A stretch of DNA of 18,389 bases from an uncultured Eggerthellaceae bacterium (GCA_934630485.1 CAKTWD010000022.1:1-18389), one strand, 5' to 3'; positions 7,866 through 15,365 are shown, counted from the first letter of the stretch. The notes: a model not told the origin generated them from the letters alone. A program made the numbers and translations.

Positions 7866-9230
7866 TTAGTTCTTCAGCGAGTTGAGCGGGGCAGGGATGC
7901 GGCCGCCACGGTGAGCGAACACCGAGCCGGCGTACTTGTTCACGGGGATGACGGGGGCGTAACCCAGCAGGCCGCCGAAGTTCAGGCGGTCGCCCGGCTT
8001 CTTGCCGATTGCGGGGATCAGGCGAACGGCGGTGGTCTTGTTGTTGATCATGCCGATGGCTGCCTCGTCGGCGATGATGCCCAGGATGGTTTCGACCGAG
8101 GTGTCGCCGGGGATGGCGATCATGTCAAGGCCGACCGAGCAAACGCAGGTCATGGCTTCGAGCTTCTCAAGATGCAGCGCGCCCATCTCGGCGGCGCGGA
8201 TCATGCCGGCATCCTCAGAAACGGGGATGAAAGCACCGGAAAGGCCGCCAACGCTGGAGCTTGCCATGACGCCGCCTTTCTTAACAGCGTCGTTTAGCAT
8301 GGCCAGGGCAGCCGTGGTGCCAGGGCCGCCGCAGGTGCCCACGCCGATTTCCTCAAGGATGTTGGCAACCGAATCGCCCGCAGCCGGGGTGGGGGCAAGA
8401 GACAGGTCAAGAATGCCTTTCTCGTAGCCCAGGCGGCTTGCGGCCTCGCGGGCCATAAGCTCGCCGGCGCGGGTGATCTTGAAAGCGGTGGACTTGATGG
8501 CCTCAGCCACGGTGGTGAGGTCGGCGTCCTTGGGCAGATCGGCCAGAACGGCGCGCACGACGCCCGGGCCGGACACGCCGACGTTGATGGTTTCATCGGC
8601 TTCGCCGGCGCCGTGGAATGCGCCTGCCATGAAGGGGTTGTCCTCGACGGCGTTGCAGAATACGACCAGTTTGCCTGCGCCGATGCACTCGCGATCGGCG
8701 GTAAGCTCGGCGGACTTCTTGATGATGCCGGCCATCTTCAGGGCGGCATCCATGTTGATGCCGGCGCGGGTGGAGCCGACGTTCACCGACGAGCAGACGA
8801 TATCGGTTTTAGCCAGCGCTTCGGGGATGGAGTCCATCAGCTTCTCGTCGGCGCGGGTGGAACCCTTGTGAACCAAGGCCGAGAAACCGCCGACGAAGTT
8901 AACGCCAACTTCTTTGGCGGCCTTGTTCATGGCCTCGGCGATGGGCGAAAGGTCGGTTTCGGGAACGGCGTCGCACAGCTCGGCTATGGGGGTGACCGAG
9001 ATGCGCTTGTTGACAATGGGGATGCCGTATTCGCGCTCGAGTTGCTCGGCGGTGGGAACCAGGTTCTCGGCGGCCGAGGTCATGCGGTCGTAGATTTTGC
9101 GCGAGATGCCGTCGACGCTGTCGGCGGCGCATGAGCGCAGGTTAAGACCCAGCGTGATGGTGCGGATATCCAGGTTTTGCTCGGTGATCATCGCGGTGGT
9201 TGCGGCGACGTCGGCAGGCGTGATCTGCAT
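7866..9230 (-). CDS. UPF0210/DUF711 ('PFL family') protein
   Basis: A 454-residue protein of the conserved UPF0210 family, sometimes placed near the pyruvate-formate-lyase/glycyl-radical fold, with no proven reaction. It matches the family along its length: TEQNLDIRTITLGLNLRSC near the start, GIPIVNKRISVTPI, GVNFVGGFSALVHKG, CSSVNVGSTRAGINM, AVEDNPFMAGAFHG, LSLAPTPAAGDSVANILEEIG, CSVGLDMIAIPGDT and the ending RIPAPLNSLKN. ATG at 9230 has GAGGAG just upstream on the minus strand. In most genomes a small ACT-domain gene (UPF0237) lies immediately upstream and is proposed to be a regulator; none is found here. crcB follows on the same strand, but a functional link is not implied. Confidence 0.93.
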   Translation of the reverse strand: MQITPADVAATTAMITEQNLDIRTITLGLNLRSCAADSVDGISRKIYDRMTSAAENLVPTAEQLEREYGIPIVNKRISVTPIAELCDAVPETDLSPIAEAMNKAAKEVGVNFVGGFSALVHKGSTRADEKLMDSIPEALAKTDIVCSSVNVGSTRAGINMDAALKMAGIIKKSAELTADRECIGAGKLVVFCNAVEDNPFMAGAFHGAGEADETINVGVSGPGVVRAVLADLPKDADLTTVAEAIKSTAFKITRAGELMAREAASRLGYEKGILDLSLAPTPAAGDSVANILEEIGVGTCGGPGTTAALAMLNDAVKKGGVMASSSVGGLSGAFIPVSEDAGMIRAAEMGALHLEKLEAMTCVCSVGLDMIAIPGDTSVETILGIIADEAAIGMINNKTTAVRLIPAIGKKPGDRLNFGGLLGYAPVIPVNKYAGSVFAHRGGRIPAPLNSLKN

Positions 9231-9474
9231 GGCTCCTCGTTTTCATTCGTGGTGTGCGATGCGCTTTCTTGGCGCGCGGCGCTTGCAACCGCGATGCGCA
9301 TCCGATTCTTCAAGAATAGCAAAGCCTGATGTGCCGCTTGTTACGAATGGGGATATCGACGAAAAGATGACGGAACGTGTGGTTGGCGTGGTTGTTGACG
9401 GTTTGGGCTGGGTTGCGCTCCCGCGCTGGCGGTAGCTGTCCACCGCAGTTCCCTCATAGCGCATGCGAACCAGG

Positions 9475-9480
9475 TATTAT
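9475..9480 (+). promoter_or_regulatory. Candidate -10 box for the HIRAN gene
   Basis: TATTAT lies 34 nt before the ATG at 9514 and would put the start site near 9487, with the GGAGG ribosome binding site inside a short leader. No clear -35 is seen. The rest of 9231-9513, between the divergent UPF0210 and HIRAN genes, holds no supported gene; it does contain the small palindrome ATTCTT-C-AAGAAT (9305-9317). Confidence 0.3.
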
Positions 9481-9513
9481 GAGAGCATCAAATCAGCTTT
9501 GAAGGAGGTTCTC

Positions 9514-9861
9514 ATGTACGAGCCCAGCAAAATGTACGATTCGTTCGACATCGCCGGTTTCCAATATCACGATGGCGCTCTCGTCTTGGGAAGCCTGAAG
9601 GCCGGTAAGAAGCTCGGCCTTGTTCCCGAGTTCGACAACCCTTACGATCACAATGCCGTCTCCATCTGCCGTAAGGGCGTGCACCTGGGTTACGTCCCGC
9701 GTGCTAGGAACGCCACCATCGCTCAGTTACTCCGTTTCGGCCACAACAACGTTTTCGAGTGCCGTGTCATGAAAGTGGACAAAAGCGCCGATCCGCGCAA
9801 TCAGGTTCACGTGGGCATCTACGTGGTCGACAAGCGCAAGAAAAATGGGTATGTAAAATAA
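9514..9861 (+). CDS. Stand-alone HIRAN-domain protein
   Basis: A 115-residue protein consisting of little more than a HIRAN domain, a fold that in eukaryotic HLTF binds free 3' DNA ends and that in bacteria is found alone or in DNA-processing proteins. The diagnostic pattern is complete: FDIAGFQYHDGA (11-22), LKAGKKLGLVPEFDNPYDHNAVSI (28-51), HLGYVPRARNATIAQLL (58-73). A basic tail ends in KRKKNGYVK. I choose ATG 9514 because GAAGGAGG (9501-9508) precedes it; an upstream in-frame start at 9463 has no ribosome binding site. Unlike the decayed DNA after it, the gene has an excellent ribosome binding site and backbone-like codon use. No partner nuclease or helicase is adjacent, so its cellular role is unknown. 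Confidence 0.85.
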   Translation: MYEPSKMYDSFDIAGFQYHDGALVLGSLKAGKKLGLVPEFDNPYDHNAVSICRKGVHLGYVPRARNATIAQLLRFGHNNVFECRVMKVDKSADPRNQVHVGIYVVDKRKKNGYVK

Positions 9862-9862
9862 C

Positions 9863-9928
9863 TGGTTGGAATTGTTAAGTAGCTAGTTGGAAGATTTCGC
9901 CAATCGTTTTGTTAAACCATTGGTTGGA
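9863..9928 (+). repeat. Three imperfect TGGTTGGA motifs
   Basis: TGGTTGGA (9863-9870), TAGTTGGA (9884-9891) and TGGTTGGA (9921-9928) lie in an AT-richer stretch between the HIRAN stop and the surface-protein relic. Their spacing is irregular. They may mark an old junction where the N-terminus of the surface protein was lost. Confidence 0.3.
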
Positions 9929-12168
9929 TTCTCGACCTAGACGGCCTGCTTGGCGAAAACAATCCCAGCGTGAAGCTGGACGATATGAGTCGAGTCTTTG
10001 TCAATGACTTGTGGTCGGATGTCGACGCCTCCGCCGGCACCGCCGCGTGGCAGCTCTCTGCGAAGACGAGCGATTCGGTAGACCCCTCTGAGCTCGTATT
10101 CAATGACGAGCCCACCTTCTCTGCGGATGATGAGGCTGTAGCGACGGCTGCAAAGAGCGCAACCTCCATCGAGGACGTCGTAGTGTCGCTCGACGGCAAC
10201 GTTCTTTACGAAAACGGCGCCCTGACCGACGAGGCGATCGATGACGGCTGGACGGAAGGCAACGTGTCGCTTGCCATCGACGGTACGCGGCTTTCCGTCG
10301 CAATCAAGAACGCCGACGGGGCGAAGGTTCTGGGCAAGGGGCAAAACTATGAGGTTAGTTACCAAACGGTGCTCGACAAGAACGCGTTCGTCGCTGCGCT
10401 CGTGAAGGCGGGCGCAACTTCCGCGAACGCCGCGTATCGCATCCAAAATCTTGCGATCCTGTCTTCGGGCGGAGCGATTCTTTCCGGTGGGTCGAATGCG
10501 AGCTTCACGCCGAGCATTCCGGTCACGGCGGAGAAGTCTGCCGCCACCACGGCGCAAGGCGGCCTCGAAACCCAGTCGGCATCGTTTACGGTGAAGGCGG
10601 GCGCGGGCGAGGCGTAGCGCGAGGGCTTCACGCTCACTGACCGGATAACGTCGATGTACGGCTACAACAATTCTGCCGCAGCAGTCCAAAAGGCTATGAT
10701 GCTCTCAGCGCTTACCGTCGAGGTGACGCTCGCCAACGGGGCGGAAGAGTCTTTCGACGCCGCAAAGATTTTGAACGGCGAAGTCGCCGGCGTGTCGCTT
10801 GCCATGGCGGACGGGAGCGAGCTTGCGCTCAATGTTTCGGGTTCTTTTGGTAATGATCGCGGCTGGAAGCTGATGTTCGACAAGCTTCATGCGGGGGCGA
10901 CGGTAACTGTCGACCATACGCTGACGGTCGACCGTGCGGCGTACGTTGCCGCGGGCGGCGACCTTGACGGCGTCGTCACCTTCCGCAACGCTTTTGCAGT
11001 GAACGCTGCCGACGGCTCCACCGCCGAGGATTCCTCGATCGGCAAGGTCAAGGTTCAGCCTGACGTGTCGAAGAAGGGTGTCGTCTCATCGGGCAAGTCT
11101 GAAGATGGGAACCCCCTGATCGGTTGGTTCGTGGACGTGCGCCTGCGGCAGATCTTCGGTGCCGTTGAACTTTCCAACCTTGAGACAGCAAGCATCAAAG
11201 ATGTGCTTGATCAGCACTTGAAGTATCTTGGCGTCTCGGTTGAGGACAGCCGTACCACGATTGACGGAACGGCGTTTACCCCGCTTGAGGAAGCCCGCGA
11301 CTACGAGGCGAGCTTCGACGAGGCGACGCGCACCCTTGAGGTGAAGATTAAGAACCCCTCGGAACATCCCGACGTGCGCATCACGATCAATACCGAAGTC
11401 GTGGGCTCTGTCGAAGGGATCGCCAACTCAGTGGATGTGTTCGTGGACGGCCAGTACAAGGGTGGGAACAAGACGGAGATCAAAGACGACCTTGTTGCCG
11501 TCGCCAAGTACGGTTCAGTGGTTTCCGCCAAGGCACCTACGTGGTCAGCGACGGCTCTCAAGCTGGTTGACGGCGGTAAGGGTGAAACCCCTGCAGGGGC
11601 CTTTACCTTCTTGCTCGTGCAGGTGGACGAGAACGGCAACGCTATCGAGGGCGGGCAGAGCGCCGAGGCAGTCAAGGACGCAGAAGGAAAGATCATCTTC
11701 GATGGCATCACATACGGTCCGCGCAACATCGCTGGCACCTACTGGTATCAGATGACCGGGAAATCCAGCGCCGAGCTTGCCGCGCTTTACCACATGGACG
11801 AGTCGGTGAAGACCTTCACGGTCGTTTTTCAGAAGGGACCAGAGGGCGATTATCTGATCTCATGCGAAGTGGCGGACAGCGGCGATGGAATTGTGATCGA
11901 TACCGTGGTTTTCAACAACGAGACCATCCCCGAGGTTCACGACAATCCTGATAAGCCGGTCAACCCCGATGCGCCTGACGCTTCTGAGTCTCCCGACCAG
12001 CCTGAAATCCCGGATGCCCCGGCCTCCCCTGAGGCTCCTGAGGTCTCCGACGATGGACGCTCGCTTTCTCAAACCGGAGATGTAACGCCGATGGTGCCGC
12101 TGCTTGCTCTTGCATTCGGAGGGCTAGGGCTGGCGGTTGTATGCGCCCGTCGCGCTCGCAAGGAGTGA
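9916..12168 (+). pseudogene. Relic of a large sortase-anchored surface/pilin-like adhesin
   Basis: One reading frame runs from a TAA at 9913 to 12168, interrupted by TAG at 10615-10617; coding resemblance continues unchanged across it. No start codon with a ribosome binding site and no signal peptide remain, so the 5' end is lost. Going along it, there are at least two similar Ig-like modules (shared pattern VSLA..G..L, then LD..AFVAA or VDRAAYVAA), a third beta-rich module, then near 11560-11920 a domain resembling the streptococcal pilin isopeptide-linkage (FctA/Spy0128) type: GAFTFLLVQVDENGN, then FDGITYGP and GTYWYQM. A Pro/Asp/Glu-rich spacer (about 11920-12050) leads to the sorting signal LSQTGD at 12064, a hydrophobic segment and a basic tail RRARKE. 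When intact it would have been cell-wall anchored by sortase. The 3' part (from ATG 10654) could still be translated but would not be secreted. Confidence 0.75.
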
Positions 12169-12640
12169 TGCCACGGTCCCCGAGCTAGCGGTTCGTTCCC
12201 CATCTACGGAATCAGGGCTGGTTTCGTAGGCTCAGCCTCCGATCCAGCGGCTCCTTCGCATCTGGGTTGCTAGGCGTATGAGCATGAGATTGCCGTGATG
12301 CTTATTTTCTTAGACTAGTTCTGCATTACGCTGATTCGTCAGATTGCCGATATGCCATCGTTTCGTTCAGGAGACTCGCTAAGAGGAAGAGCAACGAAGA
12401 GCACGGCTTGCTAAGGCCAGATAATTCAAGGGCGATCTAGGCCACCGTCGAGGATGACATCGACGATGACCTTGTTTTTGCTGGCTCGTGCAATCGAGTA
12501 AGGCCGAGCGTGTCGTAGTGGGGCGGCAAGCATGGGTGCAGTTTCATTTATGTGCTATGCATTTGCCCTCATAGGACCAACCGGTATATGCGCCGTTCCT
12601 TATCATCTTGCCGCACTTACGGGACTATTGAGGATCTCAG
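12169..12640. other. 472-bp stretch without a supported gene
   Basis: No frame here has both a ribosome binding site and recognisable protein. The + strand frame from 12532 to 12726 (a hydrophobic 64-residue peptide) and a 35-codon minus-strand frame (12533 to 12426) have no start signals and overlap the operator region or decayed DNA. Direct repeats of TCGA(n)GATGAC occur around 12448-12470. It reads as degraded sequence between the adhesin relic and the transport locus; no intrinsic terminator for the relic was found. Confidence 0.5.
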
Positions 12641-12667
12641 GTAACACCTCTCGCCGATTCGTGTTAC
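12641..12667. promoter_or_regulatory. Operator copy 1 upstream of the binding-protein gene
   Basis: GTAACAC (12641-12647) and GTGTTAC (12661-12667) form a perfect 7-bp inverted repeat with a 13-nt centre. The right half extends to GATTCGTGTTAC, identical over 12 nt to the half-site of the operator at 17881-17907. By my count it matches that operator at 21 of 27 positions. Confidence 0.75.
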
Positions 12668-12673
12668 TGCGTA

Positions 12674-12700
12674 GTGTTACGAATCGAAGATATGTGTTAC
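12674..12700. promoter_or_regulatory. Operator copy 2 upstream of the binding-protein gene
   Basis: GTGTTACGAATC (12674-12685) and GTGTTAC (12694-12700) keep the 27-bp frame of copy 1 with the same 13-nt centre; the left arm differs at its three middle bases. The start is 33 bp after copy 1, about three helical turns, so two repressor dimers could sit on the same DNA face. About 20 of 27 positions match the copy at 17881. Confidence 0.6.
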
Positions 12701-12703
12701 AGT
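12674..12703 (+). promoter_or_regulatory. Candidate promoter overlapped by operator 2
   Basis: GTGTTA (12674-12679) and TACAGT (12698-12703) can serve as weak -35 and -10 boxes with an 18-bp spacer. The operator arms fall on both boxes, a layout that fits repression. The mirror-image promoter at 17881-17907 has the same geometry. Confidence 0.4.
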
Positions 12704-12737
12704 TGGGTGGTATCGTCGCCAAATGAAAAGGAACTTT

Positions 12738-13850
12738 ATGAACAAGAAACTACGTAAGCTGCTTGCTGCGGTGTTTGCCGCTACGTTGGCAGTGGGCATT
12801 TTCGCACTCGCAGGATGCACGTCGTCGAATTCTGACAAGGCATCCACTTCCAGCACCCAAGCGGTTACCGACATGGTAGGCCGCACGGTTGAAGTACCCG
12901 CAGAGGCCGACAAAGTTATTGGCATCGGTGCTTCTTCGCTTCGCATGATTTGTTACATGCAGGCTGCCGACAAGGTTGTTGGCGTGGAGCAGTCAGAGCA
13001 GCAGGATTCTGTGACCTGTGCCTATCGTCATGTGAACCATGAGGCGTTCGCAAAGTTGCCCGTAATCGGGGAGGGCGGTTCGAAGGGCGTAACCGCTAAC
13101 GAAGAAGCGATCATTGATGCTGCGCCGCAGGTAATCATCGCCAATCTCGATAAAGATTCTGCCGATAGCTTGCAGCAGAAAACCCACATCCCGGTTGTCT
13201 GCGTAACTATGAGCGATATGGTTTTCGACCAGGAGCTCTACGACAATATCACGCTTTTGGGTAAGGTTTTGGGCAAGGAAGATCGCGGCCAAGAGCTCAT
13301 TACGTATATGCAGGATACCGAAAAGGACCTGCAGGATCGCACCGCTAACATAGAGAAGAAGACCGCCTATGCTGCTGGTGTCAGCTACCGTGGAGGTCAT
13401 GGCTTCTCTGGCACCGAGGCTGGATTCGCTCCATTCTCCATCTGCAATATCGCCAATATCGCCGATGCTGGACATGACAGTGGTTGCTTCGACATCGACT
13501 TCGAAGCCGTGACTGCCGCGCAGCCCGATTACGTCTTTGTTGAAAGCGGTAATCTTGGCTTGGTCAAAGAAGATGTTGCCGCTAACCCCGAATACTTCAC
13601 TAACCTGAAGGCCGTCGAAGACGGCAGCGTGTTCTCACTTGTTTCGTATCGCTTCTATGCCACCAATATCGAGCTGGCAATTGCCAATTGCTACTATGTT
13701 GGCAGCTGTGTGTACCCCGATCAGTTCTCTGATGTCGATTCCGTTAAGAAGCTCGACGAGATTTCGACCTTCTTCCTGGGCGCTCCGCTCTCTGAAGACC
13801 TTGCCAAAGAGGGTTTGAGTTTTCAGAAGCTTGATTTGATGAGCATGTAA
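12738..13850 (+). CDS. Lipoprotein substrate-binding protein of a FecCD/BtuCD-type ABC importer
   Basis: The extracellular receptor that delivers a substrate to the permease encoded on the opposite strand (16249-17289). The 370-residue protein begins with a lipoprotein signal peptide: basic MNKKLRK, a hydrophobic stretch and lipobox LAGC with Cys27, followed by a Ser/Thr-rich linker. The mature part fits the type III periplasmic-binding-protein fold (Peripla_BP_2): VTDMVGRTVEVPAEADKVIGIG, VVGVEQSEQQ, KLPVIGEGGSKGVTANEEAIIDAAPQVIIA and later DFEAVTAAQPDYVFVE. I prefer ATG 12738 because AAAGGA (12727-12732) precedes it; ATG 12723 in the same frame has no ribosome binding site. Two operator copies lie upstream. 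The family carries iron-siderophores, haem, cobalamin and, for MolA, molybdate/tungstate; the substrate here is not determined. Confidence 0.88.
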   Translation: MNKKLRKLLAAVFAATLAVGIFALAGCTSSNSDKASTSSTQAVTDMVGRTVEVPAEADKVIGIGASSLRMICYMQAADKVVGVEQSEQQDSVTCAYRHVNHEAFAKLPVIGEGGSKGVTANEEAIIDAAPQVIIANLDKDSADSLQQKTHIPVVCVTMSDMVFDQELYDNITLLGKVLGKEDRGQELITYMQDTEKDLQDRTANIEKKTAYAAGVSYRGGHGFSGTEAGFAPFSICNIANIADAGHDSGCFDIDFEAVTAAQPDYVFVESGNLGLVKEDVAANPEYFTNLKAVEDGSVFSLVSYRFYATNIELAIANCYYVGSCVYPDQFSDVDSVKKLDEISTFFLGAPLSEDLAKEGLSFQKLDLMSM

Positions 13851-13889
13851 GCCCACGGGAACGAATCGCAGTTAGGCTAGTGCTCAGTT

Positions 13890-13908
13890 GCCTTTGGTCC
13901 TCAATGTA
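13890..13908 (+). terminator. Left half of an IS-split terminator hairpin
   Basis: GCCTTTGGTCCT (13890-13901) is the 5' arm, and the rest is loop, of a hairpin whose 3' arm now lies 1.3 kb away at 15249-15261. Joined after removal of the insertion sequence and one target copy, it gives a 12-bp stem with one bulged G, ending in TTTT. It starts 40 nt after the stop codon of the binding-protein gene. Confidence 0.65.
13901..13908 (+). repeat. Target-site duplication, left copy
   Basis: TCAATGTA flanks the left inverted repeat directly and is repeated exactly at 15239-15246. The 8-bp length is usual for IS256-superfamily elements. Confidence 0.9.
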
Positions 13909-13932
13909 GGCTTATAGGACAAAAAGTGTGTC
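13909..13932 (+). repeat. Left terminal inverted repeat
   Basis: 24 nt starting GGCTTATAGGAC and ending AAAAAGTGTGTC, exactly complementary to 15215-15238. The core GGACAAAAAGTGTGTCC occurs again inside the element at 14008-14024. Confidence 0.92.
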
Positions 13933-13939
13933 CCGATAA

Positions 13940-13970
13940 GGGGTGTTGACGCAGGTCAGCACCCCTTTTT
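13940..13970 (+). terminator. IS-borne terminator at the left end
   Basis: GGGGTGTTGAC (13940-13950) pairs with GTCAGCACCCC (13955-13965), an 11-bp stem with one G-U pair and loop GCAG, followed by TTTTT. It lies between the element end and the transposase gene and would stop outside transcripts from entering the transposase; it also now ends the transcript of the binding-protein gene. Confidence 0.8.
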
Positions 13971-14007
13971 CATGTCGTAAAATTGCCTCCCGTCAATTTT
14001 CCCACCT

Positions 14008-14050
14008 GGACAAAAAGTGTGTCCATGTTCCATTGTTTACGCAGGTCAAC
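14008..14050 (+). repeat. Internal copy of the IS left-end sequence
   Basis: GGACAAAAAGTGTGTCC at 14008-14024 repeats 13917-13933 exactly in direct orientation, 91 bp away. A second match follows at nearly the same offset: GTTTACGCAGGTCAAC (14035-14050) against GTTGACGCAGGTCAGC (13945-13960), 14 of 16 identical. The right end has only one copy. Confidence 0.85.
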
Positions 14051-14092
14051 CACTATGAATCGAGTAGAAAAAGCCCGATTCCGGAGGTGGCC

Positions 14093-15208
14093 GTGAAGAC
14101 AAAGGAATGCCCCGTCTGCGGGGCCCGCATGAAGAGGAACGGCAAGACGGGCGCAGGCACGCAGAGGTGAAGATGCGTCGAATGCGGCTCCAGCGCCGTC
14201 CACCACCACGACAACGCCGCGAAGGAGCTCTCAGCCTTCCTGGGCTGGCTGACGTCGAAGGGCTCCCAGGCCGACATGCCCGGTGGCGGACGGACCTTCA
14301 GGCGCAGGTCGCGGGCGTTGTGGGAGATCTGGCCCATGCCGGACGTCGTCGACGAGGTGCACCGGGTCGTCTTCGTGGACGGGATCTGCGTCGCCCGCGA
14401 CCTCGTCGTCCTCATCGCTTGCACGCGCGAGCACGTCTTGTCGTGGTACGTGGCGAGGGCGGAGACGTCCCGGGCCTGGCGGGCGCTCCTCTCTCGCATC
14501 GCGCCGCCCGACATGGTCGTCACCGACGGGGGAAGCGGCTTCGCAAGGGCGTGCGCCGCCGAGTGGCCCGAGACCAAGGTGCAGAGGTGCCTCTTCCACG
14601 CGTTCTGCCAGGTGAAGAGGCACACGACGAGCCGTCCGAAGCTCCAGGCGGGCAGGGAGCTGTACGGGCTGGCGCTGGAGCTCATGGCCCTGGAGGACCT
14701 CTCACAGGCCCGCTGGTGGGTGGAGCGGTACATGCAGTGGTGCGCCTTCTGGTCGGACTTCCTCGAGGAGAGGACGCTTTCGGAGGGTCGGCTGGTCTAC
14801 ACGCACGAGAGGACAAGGAAGGCAAGGTCGTCCCTCTCCTCGCTCGTGTCGAAGGGGACGCTCTTCACGTATCTCGACCCCGTGCTCGCGGCGCAGGGTC
14901 CGCTGCCCCGCACGAACAACATGATCGAGGGAGGGGTCAACTCGCAGCTGCGGGCGATGCTGCGCAACCACAGGGGCCTCAGCGAGCTCAGACGCGTGAA
15001 GGCCGTCTTCTGGTGGTGCTACATGCACACGGAGTGCCCCAAGGGGGCGGCGGAGGTGCTGAGGTCGATGCCCACCGACGAGGACATCGACCTGCTGTAT
15101 GAAGCCTTCGCGGAGCGCCCCAGGGCCGAGGGAGGGCCCGAATGGGGCGAGGCTCCGGTGTGGCGGGAACTGCATGGCGACACCCCGTACCCCTACACGA
15201 TCTACTAG
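14093..15208 (+). pseudogene. IS1249-like transposase with a premature stop
   Basis: The frame begins at GTG 14093 after GGAGGT and codes for a zinc ribbon (CPVCG...CVECG), but TGA at 14168-14170 falls between the two Cys pairs, where related transposases have Trp (pattern TQRWRC); a single TGG to TGA change explains it. The frame then continues without interruption to TAG at 15208. The catalytic domain has plausible DDE residues in VVFVDGI, VVTDGGSGF and NNMIEGG, with CLFHAFCQVKRH between, as in the IS256/MULE group. The part from ATG 14276 (310 residues) contains the whole catalytic core and could in principle be made without the zinc ribbon. Full length would be 371 residues. A sequencing error is a possible alternative explanation. 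Confidence 0.82.
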
Positions 15209-15214
15209 CCCCCA

Positions 15215-15238
15215 GACACACTTTTTGTCCTATAAGCC
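15215..15238 (-). repeat. Right terminal inverted repeat
   Basis: The exact reverse complement of 13909-13932; it begins 6 nt after the transposase stop codon. Confidence 0.92.
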
Positions 15239-15246
15239 TCAATGTA
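15239..15246 (+). repeat. Target-site duplication, right copy
   Basis: TCAATGTA, identical to 13901-13908, directly adjacent to the right inverted repeat. Confidence 0.9.
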
Positions 15247-15265
15247 AAAGGAGCCAAAGGCTTTT
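15247..15265 (+). terminator. Right half of the IS-split terminator hairpin
   Basis: AGGA, a bulged G, then CCAAAGGC (15249-15261) followed by TTTT complements 13890-13901. Alone it cannot fold, so the original terminator of the binding-protein gene is now broken. Confidence 0.65.
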
Positions 15266-15321
15266 CAATTGCGATGAGGACCTGAATGCTGAACGGCAAA
15301 ACCAGGCTTCCAAAGGAACTT

Positions 15322-15365
15322 GCAAAAGAAAGACCTCGGTATTTGTACCGAGGTCTTTCTTTTGC
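15322..15365. terminator. Strong bidirectional terminator before the ATPase 3' end
   Basis: A perfect 20-bp stem (15322-15341 with 15346-15365) and TTTG loop. Its core GACCTCGGTA is flanked by A-rich sequence on the left and T-rich on the right, so each strand reads as a hairpin followed by a T tract. It would end the minus-strand transport operon, 48 nt after its last stop codon, and block plus-strand transcription leaving the IS. Confidence 0.88.

Larger units (their letters stand above)
13909..15238 (+). mobile_element. IS1249-like (IS256-superfamily) insertion sequence, 1330 bp
   Basis: The element is bounded by 24-bp perfect terminal inverted repeats (13909-13932 and 15215-15238, starting GGCTTATAGGACAAAAAG) and an 8-bp target duplication. 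It holds one transposase gene on the + strand with a premature stop. The coding part is visibly richer in GC than the transport genes either side, which points to acquisition from elsewhere. Perfect ends and flanks suggest a recent insertion. It separates two convergent transcription units without breaking a gene. Confidence 0.92.

Noticed and set aside
9243..9464. 73-codon minus-strand frame upstream of the UPF0210 gene, considered as the missing ACT-domain gene
   Set aside because: The translation is Thr/Ser/Arg-rich without ACT features and lacks a ribosome binding site.
12532..12726. Small hydrophobic + strand peptide before the binding-protein gene
   Set aside because: No ribosome binding site, runs through both operators and ends at the next gene; it does not look like a known leader peptide.
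14168..14170. TGA in the transposase as a selenocysteine or recoded Trp codon
   Set aside because: No SECIS-like hairpin was recognised, Trp rather than Cys is expected here, and normal genes in the window use TGA as stop (for example crcB and fmdE).
14107..15102. 331-codon alternative frame across the IS
   Set aside because: Arg/Gly-rich shadow frame; the catalytic motifs of the transposase are in the frame of 14093-15208.
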